Source of the DNA: an uncultured Lachnospiraceae bacterium
Lineage (GTDB): Bacteria > Bacillota > Clostridia > Lachnospirales > Lachnospiraceae
Reading direction: 5' to 3'
DNA: 35,189 bases
Assembly (NCBI GenBank): GCA_902766955.1
Contig: CACXFM010000037.1
Span: 1 to 35,189 of the forward strand
A program made the position numbers and the translations under genes. The notes below the pieces were generated by a model that saw nothing but the letters and a program-made list of their open reading frames with translations, ran no database searches and was not told where the DNA came from. This document shows positions 1-8,077 of this stretch, in pieces; within the stretch, counting starts at the first letter, position 1; each line of letters starts with the position of its first letter.

Positions 1-98
1 GAGATTGATTCAGTAACCAGGCTGTGCTATCAGCCATAACATGAAATAGAGGCTATAGGGCTCTCACACATGTGCCAGAAGCCTCCTTTTTTATCGCA

Positions 99-1310
99 TT
101 ATTTGTCGTCAGCTGCAGCAACACCCGGGAGCTCCTTGCCCTCGAGGAATTCGAGAGAAGCGCCGCCGCCCGTGGAGATGTGGCTCATCTTGTCGCCGAA
201 GCCGAGCTGGTTGACAGCTGCTGCGGAGTCGCCGCCGCCGATAATGGTCGTAGCATCTGTCTCTGCCAGTGCTTCCGCCACAGCAATCGTTCCCTTTGCA
301 AGGATCGGGTTCTCGAACACGCCCATCGGTCCGTTCCAGACAACTGTCTTTGCGCTCTTGGCAGCGTCCGCATACAGCTTTCTGGTCTCTTCGCCGATAT
401 CCATGCCCATCTCGTCAGCCGGAATGGCATCCGAAGAAACGGTTCTGACTTCGATTTCCGCATCGATCGGATCCGGGAAAGCCTTTGTGACGACCGTATC
501 GATCGGCAGATAGAGCTTCTTGCCGAGTTTCTCGGCCTTCTCGATCATTTCCTTGCAGTAGTCAAGCTTGGTCTCGTCGCACAGAGAAGTTCCGATTTCC
601 TTGCCCTGAGCCTTGAGGAATGTATAAGCCATGCCGCCGCCGATGATCAGTGTGTCGCACTTCTCAAGCAGGTTGGAGATCACGTTCAGCTTGTCGGCAA
701 CCTTGGCGCCGCCGAGAATGGCCACGAACGGGCGAACCGGATTTTCAACGGCATTGCCGAGGAAATCGATTTCCTTCTGCATCAGATAACCTACAACGTG
801 CGGTCCCTTGACATACTTTGTCACGCCGACGTTGGAGCAGTGTGCGCGGTGAGCTGTACCGAATGCATCGTTGACGAAAACATCAGCGATCGAAGCCAGG
901 TCTTCGCTGAAGGAATCGATGTTCTTTGTCTCTTCCTTGCGGAAACGGGTATTCTCAAGCAGGATCACGTCGCCGTCCTTCATGGCGGCCACGGCTGCCT
1001 TAGCGTTATCACCGACGACCGTGTCGTCAGCCGCAAACTTCACTTCCTGTCCGAGCAGCTCGGAGAGACGTGCCGCTACCGGTGCAAGAGAGAACTTTTC
1101 TTCCGGGCCGTTCTTCGGCTTTCCGAGATGGCTGCAGAGGATCACCCTGCCGCCGTCGGCAACCAGCTTTTTGATTGTCGGAAGAGCGGCGACCAGACGG
1201 TTTTCGTCCGTGATCTTTCCGTCTTTCAGCGGTACGTTGAAGTCGCATCTGCAGAGAACTCTCTGGCCTTTGACATTGATATCATCAACAGATTTTTTAT
1301 TCAGTCCCAT
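99..1310 (-). CDS. pgk: Phosphoglycerate kinase
   Basis: Cytosolic glycolytic enzyme that transfers the acyl phosphate of 1,3-bisphosphoglycerate to ADP, giving ATP and 3-phosphoglycerate. The 403-residue product has the family length and signatures: [11 protein letters not shown] near the N-terminus, [10 protein letters not shown] in the N-lobe, WNGPMGVFE and the glycine-rich GGGDSAAA nucleotide loop in the C-lobe. The ATG at 1310 is preferred over an in-frame codon 24 bases upstream because AGGAGTG lies seven bases before it and the protein then begins MGLNKKS, as in homologues. It follows gap in the same direction, but a terminator hairpin lies in the 92-base gap, so pgk is probably expressed by partial read-through; I saw no convincing separate promoter. 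The identification is very secure. Confidence 0.97.
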   Translation of the reverse strand: MGLNKKSVDDINVKGQRVLCRCDFNVPLKDGKITDENRLVAALPTIKKLVADGGRVILCSHLGKPKNGPEEKFSLAPVAARLSELLGQEVKFAADDTVVGDNAKAAVAAMKDGDVILLENTRFRKEETKNIDSFSEDLASIADVFVNDAFGTAHRAHCSNVGVTKYVKGPHVVGYLMQKEIDFLGNAVENPVRPFVAILGGAKVADKLNVISNLLEKCDTLIIGGGMAYTFLKAQGKEIGTSLCDETKLDYCKEMIEKAEKLGKKLYLPIDTVVTKAFPDPIDAEIEVRTVSSDAIPADEMGMDIGEETRKLYADAAKSAKTVVWNGPMGVFENPILAKGTIAVAEALAETDATTIIGGGDSAAAVNQLGFGDKMSHISTGGGASLEFLEGKELPGVAAADDK

Positions 1311-1343
1311 AATATTCACTCCTTTTATAAACACTCTCTACGA

Positions 1344-1376
1344 TAAAAAAGGGTCCGGTCCTTATTGACCGGACCC
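1344..1376 (-). terminator. Intrinsic terminator between gap and pgk
   Basis: A perfect 10-bp stem (gggtccggtc at 1351-1360 with gaccggaccc at 1367-1376) encloses a 6-base loop. On the minus strand it is followed by six U residues (1345-1350). This is a textbook Rho-independent terminator placed after gap and before pgk. It probably sets the gap:pgk ratio by partial termination, since pgk has no obvious promoter of its own. Confidence 0.88.
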
Positions 1377-1402
1377 TCATAGGTCGTATGTTTCGCCGTG
1401 AA

Positions 1403-2422
1403 TTACTTGTTCAGCAGCTTGCCGAAGTACTTAATTGTGCGAACCATCTGGCTTGTGTAGGAATTCTCGTTGTCATACCAGGAAACAACCTGAACCTCGG
1501 ATGTGCCGTTGTCAAGCGGCATAACCATTGTCTGAGTTGCATCGAACAGAGAACCGAATCTCATGCCGACAACGTCTCTGGAAACGATTTCGTCCGTATT
1601 GTAGCCATAGGACTCGTTCGCAGCGGCCTTCATAGCCTCGTTGATGCCTTCCTTTGTGACATTGCCTTCGACAACAGCCGTAAGGATCGTGGTAGAACCA
1701 GTCGGTGTCGGGACACGCTGAGCAGCGCCGATGAGCTTGCCGTTCAGTTCCGGGATAACAAGGCCGATAGCCTTTGCAGCGCCCGTGCTGTTCGGAACGA
1801 TGTTCTCGGAAGCAGCGCGTGAACGTCTCTTGTCGCCCTTTCTCTGCGGGCCGTCCAGAGTCATCTGGTCGCCTGTGAAAGCGTGGATCGTGCACATGAT
1901 ACCGGACTTGATCGGAGCATAATCATTCAGAGCCTTAGCCATCGGAGCGAGGCAGTTGGTTGTGCAGGAAGCTGCGGAAATGATTGTATCCTCAGATGTC
2001 AGCTGCTCATGGTTTACATTGTAAACGATGGTCGGAAGGTCGTTGCCGGCCGGTGCAGAGATGATGACATGCTTTGCGCCTGCATCGATATGAGCCTGAG
2101 CCTTAGCCTTGGATGTGTAGAAGCCTGTGCATTCAAGAACGACATCGATATCGAGTTCTTTCCACGGAAGATCCTTTGCATCCTTCTCAGCATAGATCGT
2201 GATCTCTGTGCCGTCAACAACGATCGCATTTTCCTTGGCGCTCACAAGGTCAGCCTTCTCATAACGTCCCTGTGTCGAATCATACTTCAGAAGATAAGCA
2301 AGCATGTCCGGGGATGTCAGATCGTTGATCGCAACGATTTCAAAGCCTTCAGCCTGGAACATCTGACGGAAAGCAAGGCGGCCGATACGTCCAAAACCAT
2401 TAATAGCAACTCTTACTGCCAT
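1403..2422 (-). CDS. gap: Glyceraldehyde-3-phosphate dehydrogenase, type I, NAD-dependent
   Basis: Oxidises and phosphorylates glyceraldehyde 3-phosphate to 1,3-bisphosphoglycerate with NAD in glycolysis. The 339-residue protein starts with the Rossmann motif [14 protein letters not shown] and has an acidic residue in AINDLTS at the end of the second strand, which favours NAD over NADP. The catalytic cysteine is Cys153 in SCTTNCLAP and its partner is His180 in [10 protein letters not shown]. The start at 2422 is set by AGGAGG eight to nine bases upstream and by homologue N-termini. A good sigma-A promoter lies 60-90 bases upstream, and a terminator separates the gene from pgk. Nothing about the enzyme itself is unusual. 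Confidence 0.97.
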   Translation of the reverse strand: MAVRVAINGFGRIGRLAFRQMFQAEGFEIVAINDLTSPDMLAYLLKYDSTQGRYEKADLVSAKENAIVVDGTEITIYAEKDAKDLPWKELDIDVVLECTGFYTSKAKAQAHIDAGAKHVIISAPAGNDLPTIVYNVNHEQLTSEDTIISAASCTTNCLAPMAKALNDYAPIKSGIMCTIHAFTGDQMTLDGPQRKGDKRRSRAASENIVPNSTGAAKAIGLVIPELNGKLIGAAQRVPTPTGSTTILTAVVEGNVTKEGINEAMKAAANESYGYNTDEIVSRDVVGMRFGSLFDATQTMVMPLDNGTSEVQVVSWYDNENSYTSQMVRTIKYFGKLLNK

Positions 2423-2481
2423 AATAATGAATCCTCCTGTGAATATTAACATCTAAAGTGTTACAGAATAACTCACAAGTT

Positions 2482-2510
2482 ATTGTACCTAAAGAGAACT
2501 CAAAATACAA
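2482..2510 (-). promoter_or_regulatory. Sigma-A promoter of gap
   Basis: On the minus strand TTGTAT (2505-2510) and TACAAT (2482-2487) are separated by exactly 17 bases, in an A/T-rich stretch between the phosphatase gene and gap. Transcription would start near 2475, giving a leader of roughly 50 bases. This is a pattern match only. Confidence 0.7.
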
Positions 2511-2523
2511 GTTCTATTTTAAT

Positions 2524-3324
2524 TCACAGGCGCACAAATTTAGGCTGGCGCTTCACATAATACACATAATGCGTAAACCCGCAGGCTTTCAATATCTCTC
2601 CCGCAGTATCGAATGCAAAACCGAGCGTGTGGGATTTGTGTGAATCCGAGCCGACCGTCACCAGCGTGCCGCCCAGTTCCCTGTAGCGCCTGAGGATATC
2701 CGGATGGGGGTTCGGAGCACCCACCTGCTTCCGCAGCCCCGCCGTATTGAGTTCGAGAGCAATATTGTGCTTCACGAGCAGCTTCAGGATCTCGTCAATC
2801 ACATCCGCATAATCCCTGCAATTATAGCTGCGGCGCCTCTGTTTTCCGTATCTCACGATATAGTCCAGATGCCCCATGCTGTCAAAATCATGGAATTTCC
2901 GAAGATTCTGCAGTGTCTCTTCAAAATACTTCCGGTAGATGTATGCATCGGTTTTTCCTTCAAATGTTTCCGGATAATAGGGATCCATTCCTTCGACGAG
3001 ATGCTGGGAGCCGATGGCGAAATCGAAGGGATATTCGGCGAGCAGTTTCCTGTATCTCGGCCCCAGATGCTGCTGCATGCCCAGTTCAACGCCGATGAGA
3101 ATCGTAATCTCGCCGCGGTATTTGTCCCTCAGTGCCGACAACGTCGAGAAATACTCCGCAAAATCAATATCAAAGACCATATCCTCCACCGGAAAGTCCC
3201 AGTCTATATGGTCTGTAAAACAAAGCTGGGGGAGTCCTCCGCGGATCGCCCTCTGCACCACCTCTTCGGGATCCGCATCGGAATCCCCGGAGAAACGGCT
3301 GTGCACATGTACATCCCCTATCAT
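2524..3324 (-). CDS. hisK: PHP-family histidinol-phosphatase (HisK/HisJ type)
   Basis: A 266-residue metal-dependent phosphatase of the PHP fold. The metal-binding motifs appear in order: DVHVHSRFSGDS at the N-terminus, FTDHIDW near residue 40, GVELG in the middle, GHLDYIVRYG near residue 160 and GSDSHKSHTLG near the C-terminus. In this family the usual role is dephosphorylation of histidinol phosphate in histidine biosynthesis, but substrate cannot be read from sequence and other small phosphoesters are possible. The ATG at 3324 is chosen because AGGAGG lies eight to nine bases upstream; the reading frame continues upstream, but that extension encodes an implausible cysteine run. It lies 103 bases after xerD with no terminator between, so co-transcription is likely. 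No other his genes are nearby. Confidence 0.8.
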   Translation of the reverse strand: MIGDVHVHSRFSGDSDADPEEVVQRAIRGGLPQLCFTDHIDWDFPVEDMVFDIDFAEYFSTLSALRDKYRGEITILIGVELGMQQHLGPRYRKLLAEYPFDFAIGSQHLVEGMDPYYPETFEGKTDAYIYRKYFEETLQNLRKFHDFDSMGHLDYIVRYGKQRRRSYNCRDYADVIDEILKLLVKHNIALELNTAGLRKQVGAPNPHPDILRRYRELGGTLVTVGSDSHKSHTLGFAFDTAGEILKACGFTHYVYYVKRQPKFVRL

Positions 3325-3427
3325 CAGAAAAGTACCTCCTGTCCGGCAACAGCAACAGCACCGGTTGCCCGATGCTGTCTGTCCATGCCGCCGCAAATCC
3401 CGGCGCCCATGCCTTTTGTACGCATTT

Positions 3428-4315
3428 TCATCGTCTCGGATGTGCCCGTTCGTATACATCGCGCATTCTGCTCAGATTTACGTTCAGATAAACCTGGGTT
3501 GTCGAGATGTCGGAATGTCCCATCATCTCCTGTACGGAATGAAGATCGGCCCCGTTTTCAATCATATGGACCGCAAAACTGTGCCGCAGTGTATGCGGCG
3601 TGATGGCAGCGTCAATCCCCGCGTCCCTGGCATATACCTTCAGAATCTTCCAGAAGCCCTGTCTGCTCATGGGCCTGCCCTGGCAGTTGATAAACAGAAA
3701 GCCTTCGTCCTCCCCTGTGAGCATGGCTTCCCTGACACCATGAAGATACTTTTCAAGCGCCTGTCTTGCCGCGCTGCCGAATGGAATAATCCGCTCCTTT
3801 GTCCGGTCTCTGCATGTGATGAAATCCATTTTGAGATTGACATCACCGGTTTTGAGACTGATCAGTTCGGAAACTCTGATGCCGGTTGCGTAAAGCAGCT
3901 CAAGCATCGCCCTGTCCCGCACGCCTTTGTTTGATTTCCTGTCCGGCATGCCCAGAAGTGCACTGACCTGTTCGATCGTCAGTATGCCGGGCATCTTCTT
4001 CTCCGCCCGGGGCGGCTTCAGGTCATCCGTCGGATTCCCGTCCACCAGATTCTGTCTGCTCAGATATTGAAAAAAGGCACGCACGGAAGCAACATTCCTT
4101 GAAATCGAAGAAGCGGCATAATCCTTGTGCTCAAGATACTGCATATACGCAGTCAGATGAGCAGGTGTCACTTCATTCCATGTCCCGCTCCCGTACTTCT
4201 CCTGTAAAAAAGAACAGAGCTTTTTCAGATCTCTCTCGTACGATATGGTAGTATTATCCGATGCGTTCTTCGTAAGCTGAAGATATTTAATAAAATCCTG
4301 AATTGCATTCTCCAT
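3428..4315 (-). CDS. xerD: Tyrosine recombinase XerD
   Basis: A 295-residue site-specific tyrosine recombinase, the expected length for XerC/XerD, which resolves chromosome dimers at dif with FtsK. An N-terminal SAM-like core-binding domain (about residues 1-95) precedes the catalytic domain. The catalytic set is complete: Arg147 (ATGIRVSEL), Lys173 (RTKERIIPF), His241 and Arg244 (HTLRHSF), His267 (MMGHSDI) and Tyr276 (TTQVYLNV). The ATG at 4315 is chosen from homologue N-termini, although GGAG lies about 12 bases upstream; an ATG at 4333 or GTG at 4366 is also in frame. A strong promoter lies upstream. The absence of att-like repeats and phage genes argues against a prophage integrase. XerC rather than XerD cannot be strictly excluded. 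Confidence 0.88.
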   Translation of the reverse strand: MENAIQDFIKYLQLTKNASDNTTISYERDLKKLCSFLQEKYGSGTWNEVTPAHLTAYMQYLEHKDYAASSISRNVASVRAFFQYLSRQNLVDGNPTDDLKPPRAEKKMPGILTIEQVSALLGMPDRKSNKGVRDRAMLELLYATGIRVSELISLKTGDVNLKMDFITCRDRTKERIIPFGSAARQALEKYLHGVREAMLTGEDEGFLFINCQGRPMSRQGFWKILKVYARDAGIDAAITPHTLRHSFAVHMIENGADLHSVQEMMGHSDISTTQVYLNVNLSRMRDVYERAHPRR

Positions 4316-4398
4316 GAAAATAATGTACTCCATATAATCATGTATTTTTTGCAGAAAGCAATTCACCCTTCAAAATTTTCCCCTGTCGTACAAACATC

Positions 4399-4427
4399 AT
4401 TATAGCGGGAAATTAACATAAAATCAA
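4399..4427 (-). promoter_or_regulatory. Sigma-A promoter upstream of xerD
   Basis: Minus-strand TTGATT (4422-4427), 17-base spacer, TATAAT (4399-4404). The -10 element is perfect. Transcription would start near 4392, leaving a leader of about 75 bases before the xerD ATG at 4315. The rest of the 4316-4607 interval holds this promoter, the rny terminator and A/T-rich sequence; I see no gene in it. Confidence 0.75.
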
Positions 4428-4551
4428 ATACAAAATGATTGCCCCTTCTCTCAAAAAGGCCCTAAAAATGCGGACTTCGGCTCATTTTAAACTATATATC
4501 CGTTTACATAATATATTTCGTACCATATCTTGTGTTTTCATGCCTGATGAC

Positions 4552-4586
4552 AAAAAGAAAAGGAAGAAACCATTGCGGTTCCTTCC
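4552..4586 (-). terminator. Intrinsic terminator after rny
   Basis: A 10-bp stem with one G-U pair on the RNA (4562-4571 with 4577-4586) and a 5-base loop. On the minus strand it is followed by a U-rich tract of the form TTTTCTTTTT. It lies about 20 bases past the rny stop codon. Confidence 0.82.
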
Positions 4587-4607
4587 CTGTACTTCTTCAT
4601 TCATTAA

Positions 4608-6164
4608 TTACTTGGCGTAGTCAACGACCCGGCTCTCTCGTATGACGTTTACCTTGATCTGACCCGGATATTCGAGTTCAGCTTCGATCTGCTTGGAAAT
4701 ATCTCTCGCCAGCAGAACCATATTTGCATCGTTAACCTGTTCCGGAATAACCATGACACGCACTTCCCTGCCTGCCTGAATGGCAAAGGTCTTGTCGACA
4801 CCCTTGAAACTACCGGCTATATCTTCCAGCTGTTTCAGGCGGTTTGTATATGTATCCAGAGTCTCCCTGCGGGCACCCGGTCTCGCTGCGGAAATGGCAT
4901 CGGCAGCCTGCACGAGGCATGCGATCAGAGACTCAGGCTCCGTATCGCCGTGGTGACTCTCCACGGAATTGATTACGACTGCATTTTCTTTGTACTTTCT
5001 GCAGAGATCAGCGCCGATCTGGATATGCGAACCTTCCACTTCATGATCGATCGATTTACCGATATCATGGAGAAGTCCCGCACGCTTTGCAAGCCTTACG
5101 TCGCAGCCGCACTCGCCGGCCATCAGACCGGTCAGTTCCGCGACCTCGATGGAATGCTTCAGTGCATTCTGCCCGTAGGATGTACGGAATTTCATCCTGC
5201 CCAGAAGTTTGATCAGCTCGGGATGCAGATTGTGGACACCCACTTCAAAGGCGGCCTGTTCACCGGCCTCCCGGATCTGGGATTCCACTTCGCGGCGTGC
5301 TTTTTCCACCATCTCTTCGATTCTCGCGGGATGGATTCTGCCGTCGACAATCAGCTTCTCAAGAGCGATTCTGGCGATCTCACGTCTGATCGGGTCAAAG
5401 CCGGACAGAACGACCGCTTCGGGCGTGTCATCGATAATCAGATCGACTCCCGTCATGGTCTCAATCGTCCGGATATTGCGGCCTTCGCGTCCGATAATTC
5501 TGCCCTTCATCTCATCACTGGGCAGCTGGACAACAGAAATCGTAGATTCCGCGACGTGATCAACCGCACACCGCTGAATGGAATTCACGACGATTTCCTT
5601 CGCTTTCTTGTCCGCGTCATCCTTGGCCTGCTCAACGAGCTCACGATACATCTTGGCAACGTCGATCTTTACGTCGTCCTGTACGGACTTCAGTAAAAAC
5701 TCCCTGGCCTCATCGGAAGTCATCCCGGATATTCTCTCGAGTTCCGCGACTTCTTTGGCCTCCATCTCATCGACCTGCTTCAGACGCTTATTCAGCTCTG
5801 CTTCTTTTGCCGTGTACTCCTGCTCGCGCCGCTCCATCGCATCAGTCTTTCTGTCAAGTGTATCCTCTTTAGACTGAATGCGTCTCTCCTGCTTGGAGAT
5901 CTCCGCTCTTCTTTCCTTGATTTCACGGTCGACTTCATTCTTTGCAGCAAGCGACTGTTCTTTCACTTCAAGAAGAGACTCACGTTTTTTACTCTCTGCG
6001 GTTTTGATGGCATCATCTATGATGCTTCTCGCTTTTTCTTCGGCTGTGCCGATTTTCTCGGCATCACTCTTTGTTTTTTGCGCAATCGCAGCATTCCACG
6101 TGAACGGAAGGGCAAGAACGAGAAGGACTACCAGCACCATCAGTACAATTGCTAATGGCGTCAT
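4608..6164 (-). CDS. rny: Ribonuclease Y
   Basis: Membrane-anchored endoribonuclease that starts mRNA turnover in many Firmicutes. The 518-residue protein has one N-terminal membrane helix (residues 3-20) and a long charged coiled coil (about 30-200). A KH domain with [10 protein letters not shown] at 221-230 follows, then an HD hydrolase domain with [12 protein letters not shown], its His-Asp pair at 366-367. This is the exact family architecture and length. AGGAGG sits eight to nine bases before the ATG at 6164. It follows recA-recX, a common clostridial order, but has its own near-consensus promoter overlapping the recX stop and its own terminator, so it can be expressed independently of the SOS response. 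Confidence 0.97.
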   Translation of the reverse strand: MTPLAIVLMVLVVLLVLALPFTWNAAIAQKTKSDAEKIGTAEEKARSIIDDAIKTAESKKRESLLEVKEQSLAAKNEVDREIKERRAEISKQERRIQSKEDTLDRKTDAMERREQEYTAKEAELNKRLKQVDEMEAKEVAELERISGMTSDEAREFLLKSVQDDVKIDVAKMYRELVEQAKDDADKKAKEIVVNSIQRCAVDHVAESTISVVQLPSDEMKGRIIGREGRNIRTIETMTGVDLIIDDTPEAVVLSGFDPIRREIARIALEKLIVDGRIHPARIEEMVEKARREVESQIREAGEQAAFEVGVHNLHPELIKLLGRMKFRTSYGQNALKHSIEVAELTGLMAGECGCDVRLAKRAGLLHDIGKSIDHEVEGSHIQIGADLCRKYKENAVVINSVESHHGDTEPESLIACLVQAADAISAARPGARRETLDTYTNRLKQLEDIAGSFKGVDKTFAIQAGREVRVMVIPEQVNDANMVLLARDISKQIEAELEYPGQIKVNVIRESRVVDYAK

Positions 6165-6220
6165 TGGAGCACCTCCTTATTTAGTTTTCATTGTACACTT
6201 TATTTATATACAACATCTCA

Positions 6221-6249
6221 ACTATAGCGGTTTTACATGAACCTGTCAA
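6221..6249 (-). promoter_or_regulatory. Sigma-A promoter of rny
   Basis: Minus-strand TTGACA (6244-6249), a 17-base spacer and TATAGT (6221-6226): a perfect -35 with a five-of-six -10. The -35 hexamer contains the TGA stop codon of recX. The predicted leader before the rny ATG is about 50 bases. Confidence 0.85.
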
Positions 6250-6749
6250 TAAAAAATCCCCTCTCCTCTTTCCGGACACTCTCCGTTTCCTTCCTCTTCA
6301 AGTCCGTCAAGAACTTCCCGGATATCGCGGTAATTGAACCCTCTCCTTACGAGAGCCGCCGTCACTTTCTGAAGCAGAACAGGATCCGAAACCGGTCTTC
6401 CCGCAAACTTCTTCTCCGCGAGTTTTCTGATCAGGGGTTTTTCATCCCATTCTCCCGCGCGGCCGAGCGCGGCCTCAAGGACATCGGAGGGCACGCCCTT
6501 CTTTTCTTTCAGTTCGGCGGCAATCCTCCTGCGGCTTGCGGAATCTCTGTGCAGTTCAATGTATCTGTCGGCATATCTCTCATCGTCAAGATAGCCGTAA
6601 CGCTTCACGTAGCTGACAGCGTCGTCACACGCCGCCTGGTCGAAGCCCTTCTGCGCGAGTTTGCTGCGCAGGCCTGCTTCCGTATAATCTCTGCCCGTCA
6701 ACAGAGCGAGAGCTTTCGCTCTCGCCCTTTTTGCACTCTGTTCACACAT
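6246..6749 (-). CDS. recX: Regulatory protein RecX
   Basis: A 167-residue RecX-family protein, which in characterised bacteria binds RecA filaments and modulates their activity. It is an all-helical tandem three-helix repeat protein: [20 protein letters not shown] and [20 protein letters not shown] belong to the first repeats, and [12 protein letters not shown] carries the family core. The start at 6749 lies inside the end of recA: the two genes overlap by eight bases (recA ends GTG TGA and recX begins ATG TGT). This suggests translational coupling and shared LexA control. The reading frame extends further upstream, but only as an Arg-rich shadow of recA. The C-terminus is ordinary. Confidence 0.92.
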   Translation of the reverse strand: MCEQSAKRARAKALALLTGRDYTEAGLRSKLAQKGFDQAACDDAVSYVKRYGYLDDERYADRYIELHRDSASRRRIAAELKEKKGVPSDVLEAALGRAGEWDEKPLIRKLAEKKFAGRPVSDPVLLQKVTAALVRRGFNYRDIREVLDGLEEEGNGECPERGEGIFY

Positions 6750-7824
6750 TTTCTTCGGCTGTCTCCGGCGCTTCCTCCTCAGCCTCAGGCGCTCCGTCCG
6801 TCGGCAGTCCGTATGCGCCGCGGACCTTCTGCTCGATCTCATACATCACGGCCGGATTGTTCTCGAGATAGTTCTTGGCATTCTCACGTCCCTGGCCGAT
6901 CTTCTCGCCTGCGTAGGCGAACCATGCGCCGCTCTTATCGATGATATTGCAGTCCGTGGCGAGATCGAGAATATCCCCGGACCGGGAGATTCCGCGCCCG
7001 AACATGATATCGAACTGCGCTTCCTTGAAGGGCGGCGCCACTTTGTTCTTTACCACTTTGATCCGCGTCCTGTTGCCGATCACTTCTCCCGAAGACTTCA
7101 GTGTCTCGATGCGCCTCACATCCATGCGGACGGACGCGTAGAATTTCAGCGCGCGGCCGCCGGTGGTCGTCTCGGGATTGCCGAACATGACGCCGATCTT
7201 CTCCCGGAGCTGGTTGATAAAGACGACGATGCACTTCGTCTTGCTGACGCTGGCGGTCAGCTTTCTGAGTGCCTGGCTCATCAGCCTCGCCTGAAGTCCG
7301 ACATGCGAATCTCCCATATCGCCGTCAATTTCCGCCTGCGGTGTCAGGGCGGCCACGGAATCCACCACGATAATATCGACCGCGCCGGAGCGCACCATCG
7401 TCTCGGCGATCTCCAGTGCCTGCTCTCCGGAATCCGGCTGTGAAATATAGAGATTGGCGATATCAACGCCGATGTTTTTTGCATAGACGGGATCCAGCGC
7501 GTGCTCCGCGTCGACAAAGCCCGCGATGCCGCCTCTCTTCTGCACTTCGGCCACCATATGAAGGGCTACGGTCGTCTTGCCGCTTGATTCCGGCCCGTAG
7601 ATCTCGATAATACGGCCCTTCGGGACACCGCCGACTCCCAGTGCGATATCGAGAGAGAGCGATCCTGTCGGCACCGCCTCCACGCTCATATTGGCACTGG
7701 CATCGCCGAGCTTCATGACGGCGCCTTTGCCGAATTCCTTCTCAAGCTGTCCGATCGCCGCTTCCAGGGCTCTGGTCTTCTCATCCTTCAGGTCAGCCGT
7801 TCTGTTCACATCACTTTTTTTCAA
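6742..7824 (-). CDS. recA: Recombinase RecA
   Basis: ATP-dependent DNA strand-exchange protein and co-protease for LexA. The 360-residue protein carries the Walker A motif GPESSGKT at residues 77-84, [12 protein letters not shown] as Walker B region, and loop L2 around [16 protein letters not shown]. The C-terminal tail is acidic, ending in a run of Glu and Ala typical of RecA. The start appears to be a TTG at 7824 (TTGAAAAAA) with GGAG eight to nine bases upstream; the next in-frame ATGs are too far inside the conserved domain. A perfect -35 promoter and a LexA box lie upstream. Length and domain order are normal. Confidence 0.98.
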   Translation of the reverse strand: MKKSDVNRTADLKDEKTRALEAAIGQLEKEFGKGAVMKLGDASANMSVEAVPTGSLSLDIALGVGGVPKGRIIEIYGPESSGKTTVALHMVAEVQKRGGIAGFVDAEHALDPVYAKNIGVDIANLYISQPDSGEQALEIAETMVRSGAVDIIVVDSVAALTPQAEIDGDMGDSHVGLQARLMSQALRKLTASVSKTKCIVVFINQLREKIGVMFGNPETTTGGRALKFYASVRMDVRRIETLKSSGEVIGNRTRIKVVKNKVAPPFKEAQFDIMFGRGISRSGDILDLATDCNIIDKSGAWFAYAGEKIGQGRENAKNYLENNPAVMYEIEQKVRGAYGLPTDGAPEAEEEAPETAEENV

Positions 7825-7851
7825 TGTTTCTGTCTCCTATTCTCCAAAAAG

Positions 7852-7865
7852 CGAACATCTGTTCA
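7852..7865 (-). promoter_or_regulatory. LexA (SOS) operator at recA
   Basis: The minus strand reads TGAACAGATGTTCG, with the GAAC-N4-GTTC core of the Gram-positive SOS box (consensus CGAACRNRYGTTYC). It lies at about +5 to +18 relative to the predicted start near 7870, so a bound repressor would block promoter clearance. It is about 28 bases before the TTG start codon. Confidence 0.87.
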
Positions 7866-7876
7866 CCCCTGCGGTT

Positions 7877-7905
7877 ACATTACTACATTCACAGGCATCT
7901 GTCAA
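7877..7905 (-). promoter_or_regulatory. Sigma-A promoter of recA-recX
   Basis: Minus-strand TTGACA (7900-7905), 17-base spacer, TAATGT (7877-7882). The -35 is perfect. It stands just upstream of the LexA box, the arrangement expected of an SOS-inducible gene. The remainder of the 253-base recA-glgA interval (7906-8077) contains only the glgA hairpin and A/T-rich sequence. Confidence 0.85.
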
Positions 7906-8015
7906 TTCATTTTGTTTAAAAGCAAGCCTTTTCCGGCCCAGCCATTGCATTTTTAAAACTCTCTTAACATGCGTATATTGAAAACGGCAAAAAATTACAG
8001 ACGGGCGGAAACCTC

Positions 8016-8052
8016 AAGCGGGACTGCTCGTTTTATCTGAGCAGTCCCGCTT
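8016..8052. other. 14-bp perfect hairpin downstream of glgA
   Basis: aagcgggactgctc (8016-8029) pairs perfectly with gagcagtcccgctt (8039-8052) around a 9-base loop. It lies 25 bases past the glgA stop codon, where a terminator is expected. The U tract is missing immediately after the stem on the minus strand; six U residues occur only about 20 bases further on. It could be an imperfect terminator or an mRNA 3'-end stabiliser. Confidence 0.6.
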
Positions 8053-8077
8053 AAACCATCTGTCTTTACCGCACACA

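Noticed and set aside
30-71. Tiny minus-strand frame (13 codons) with AGGAGG about ten bases upstream, just after pgk
   Set aside because: The ribosome-binding-like sequence and ATG could be chance. The peptide is not recognisable and the window ends before the next gene can be seen.
72-1346. Long plus-strand reading frame of 424 codons antisense to pgk
   Set aside because: It is a mirror of pgk with no recognisable motif and no good ribosome binding site. Similar long antisense frames occur opposite glgA (8123-9496), gltX, recN, pnp and others, as expected from the codon bias.
3325-3459. Upstream in-frame extension of the phosphatase gene with a run of five cysteines
   Set aside because: The run comes from GCT/GTT-type repeats on non-coding sequence; the ATG at 3324 has a strong ribosome binding site and matches the family N-terminus.
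3428-4315. Phage or integrative-element integrase
   Set aside because: Length, N-terminus and context fit XerD; no phage genes, att repeats or composition shift are nearby.
6750-6842. Arg-rich N-terminal extension of recX
   Set aside because: It is a frame-shifted shadow of the recA 3' end; the ATG at 6749 gives the normal RecX N-terminus.
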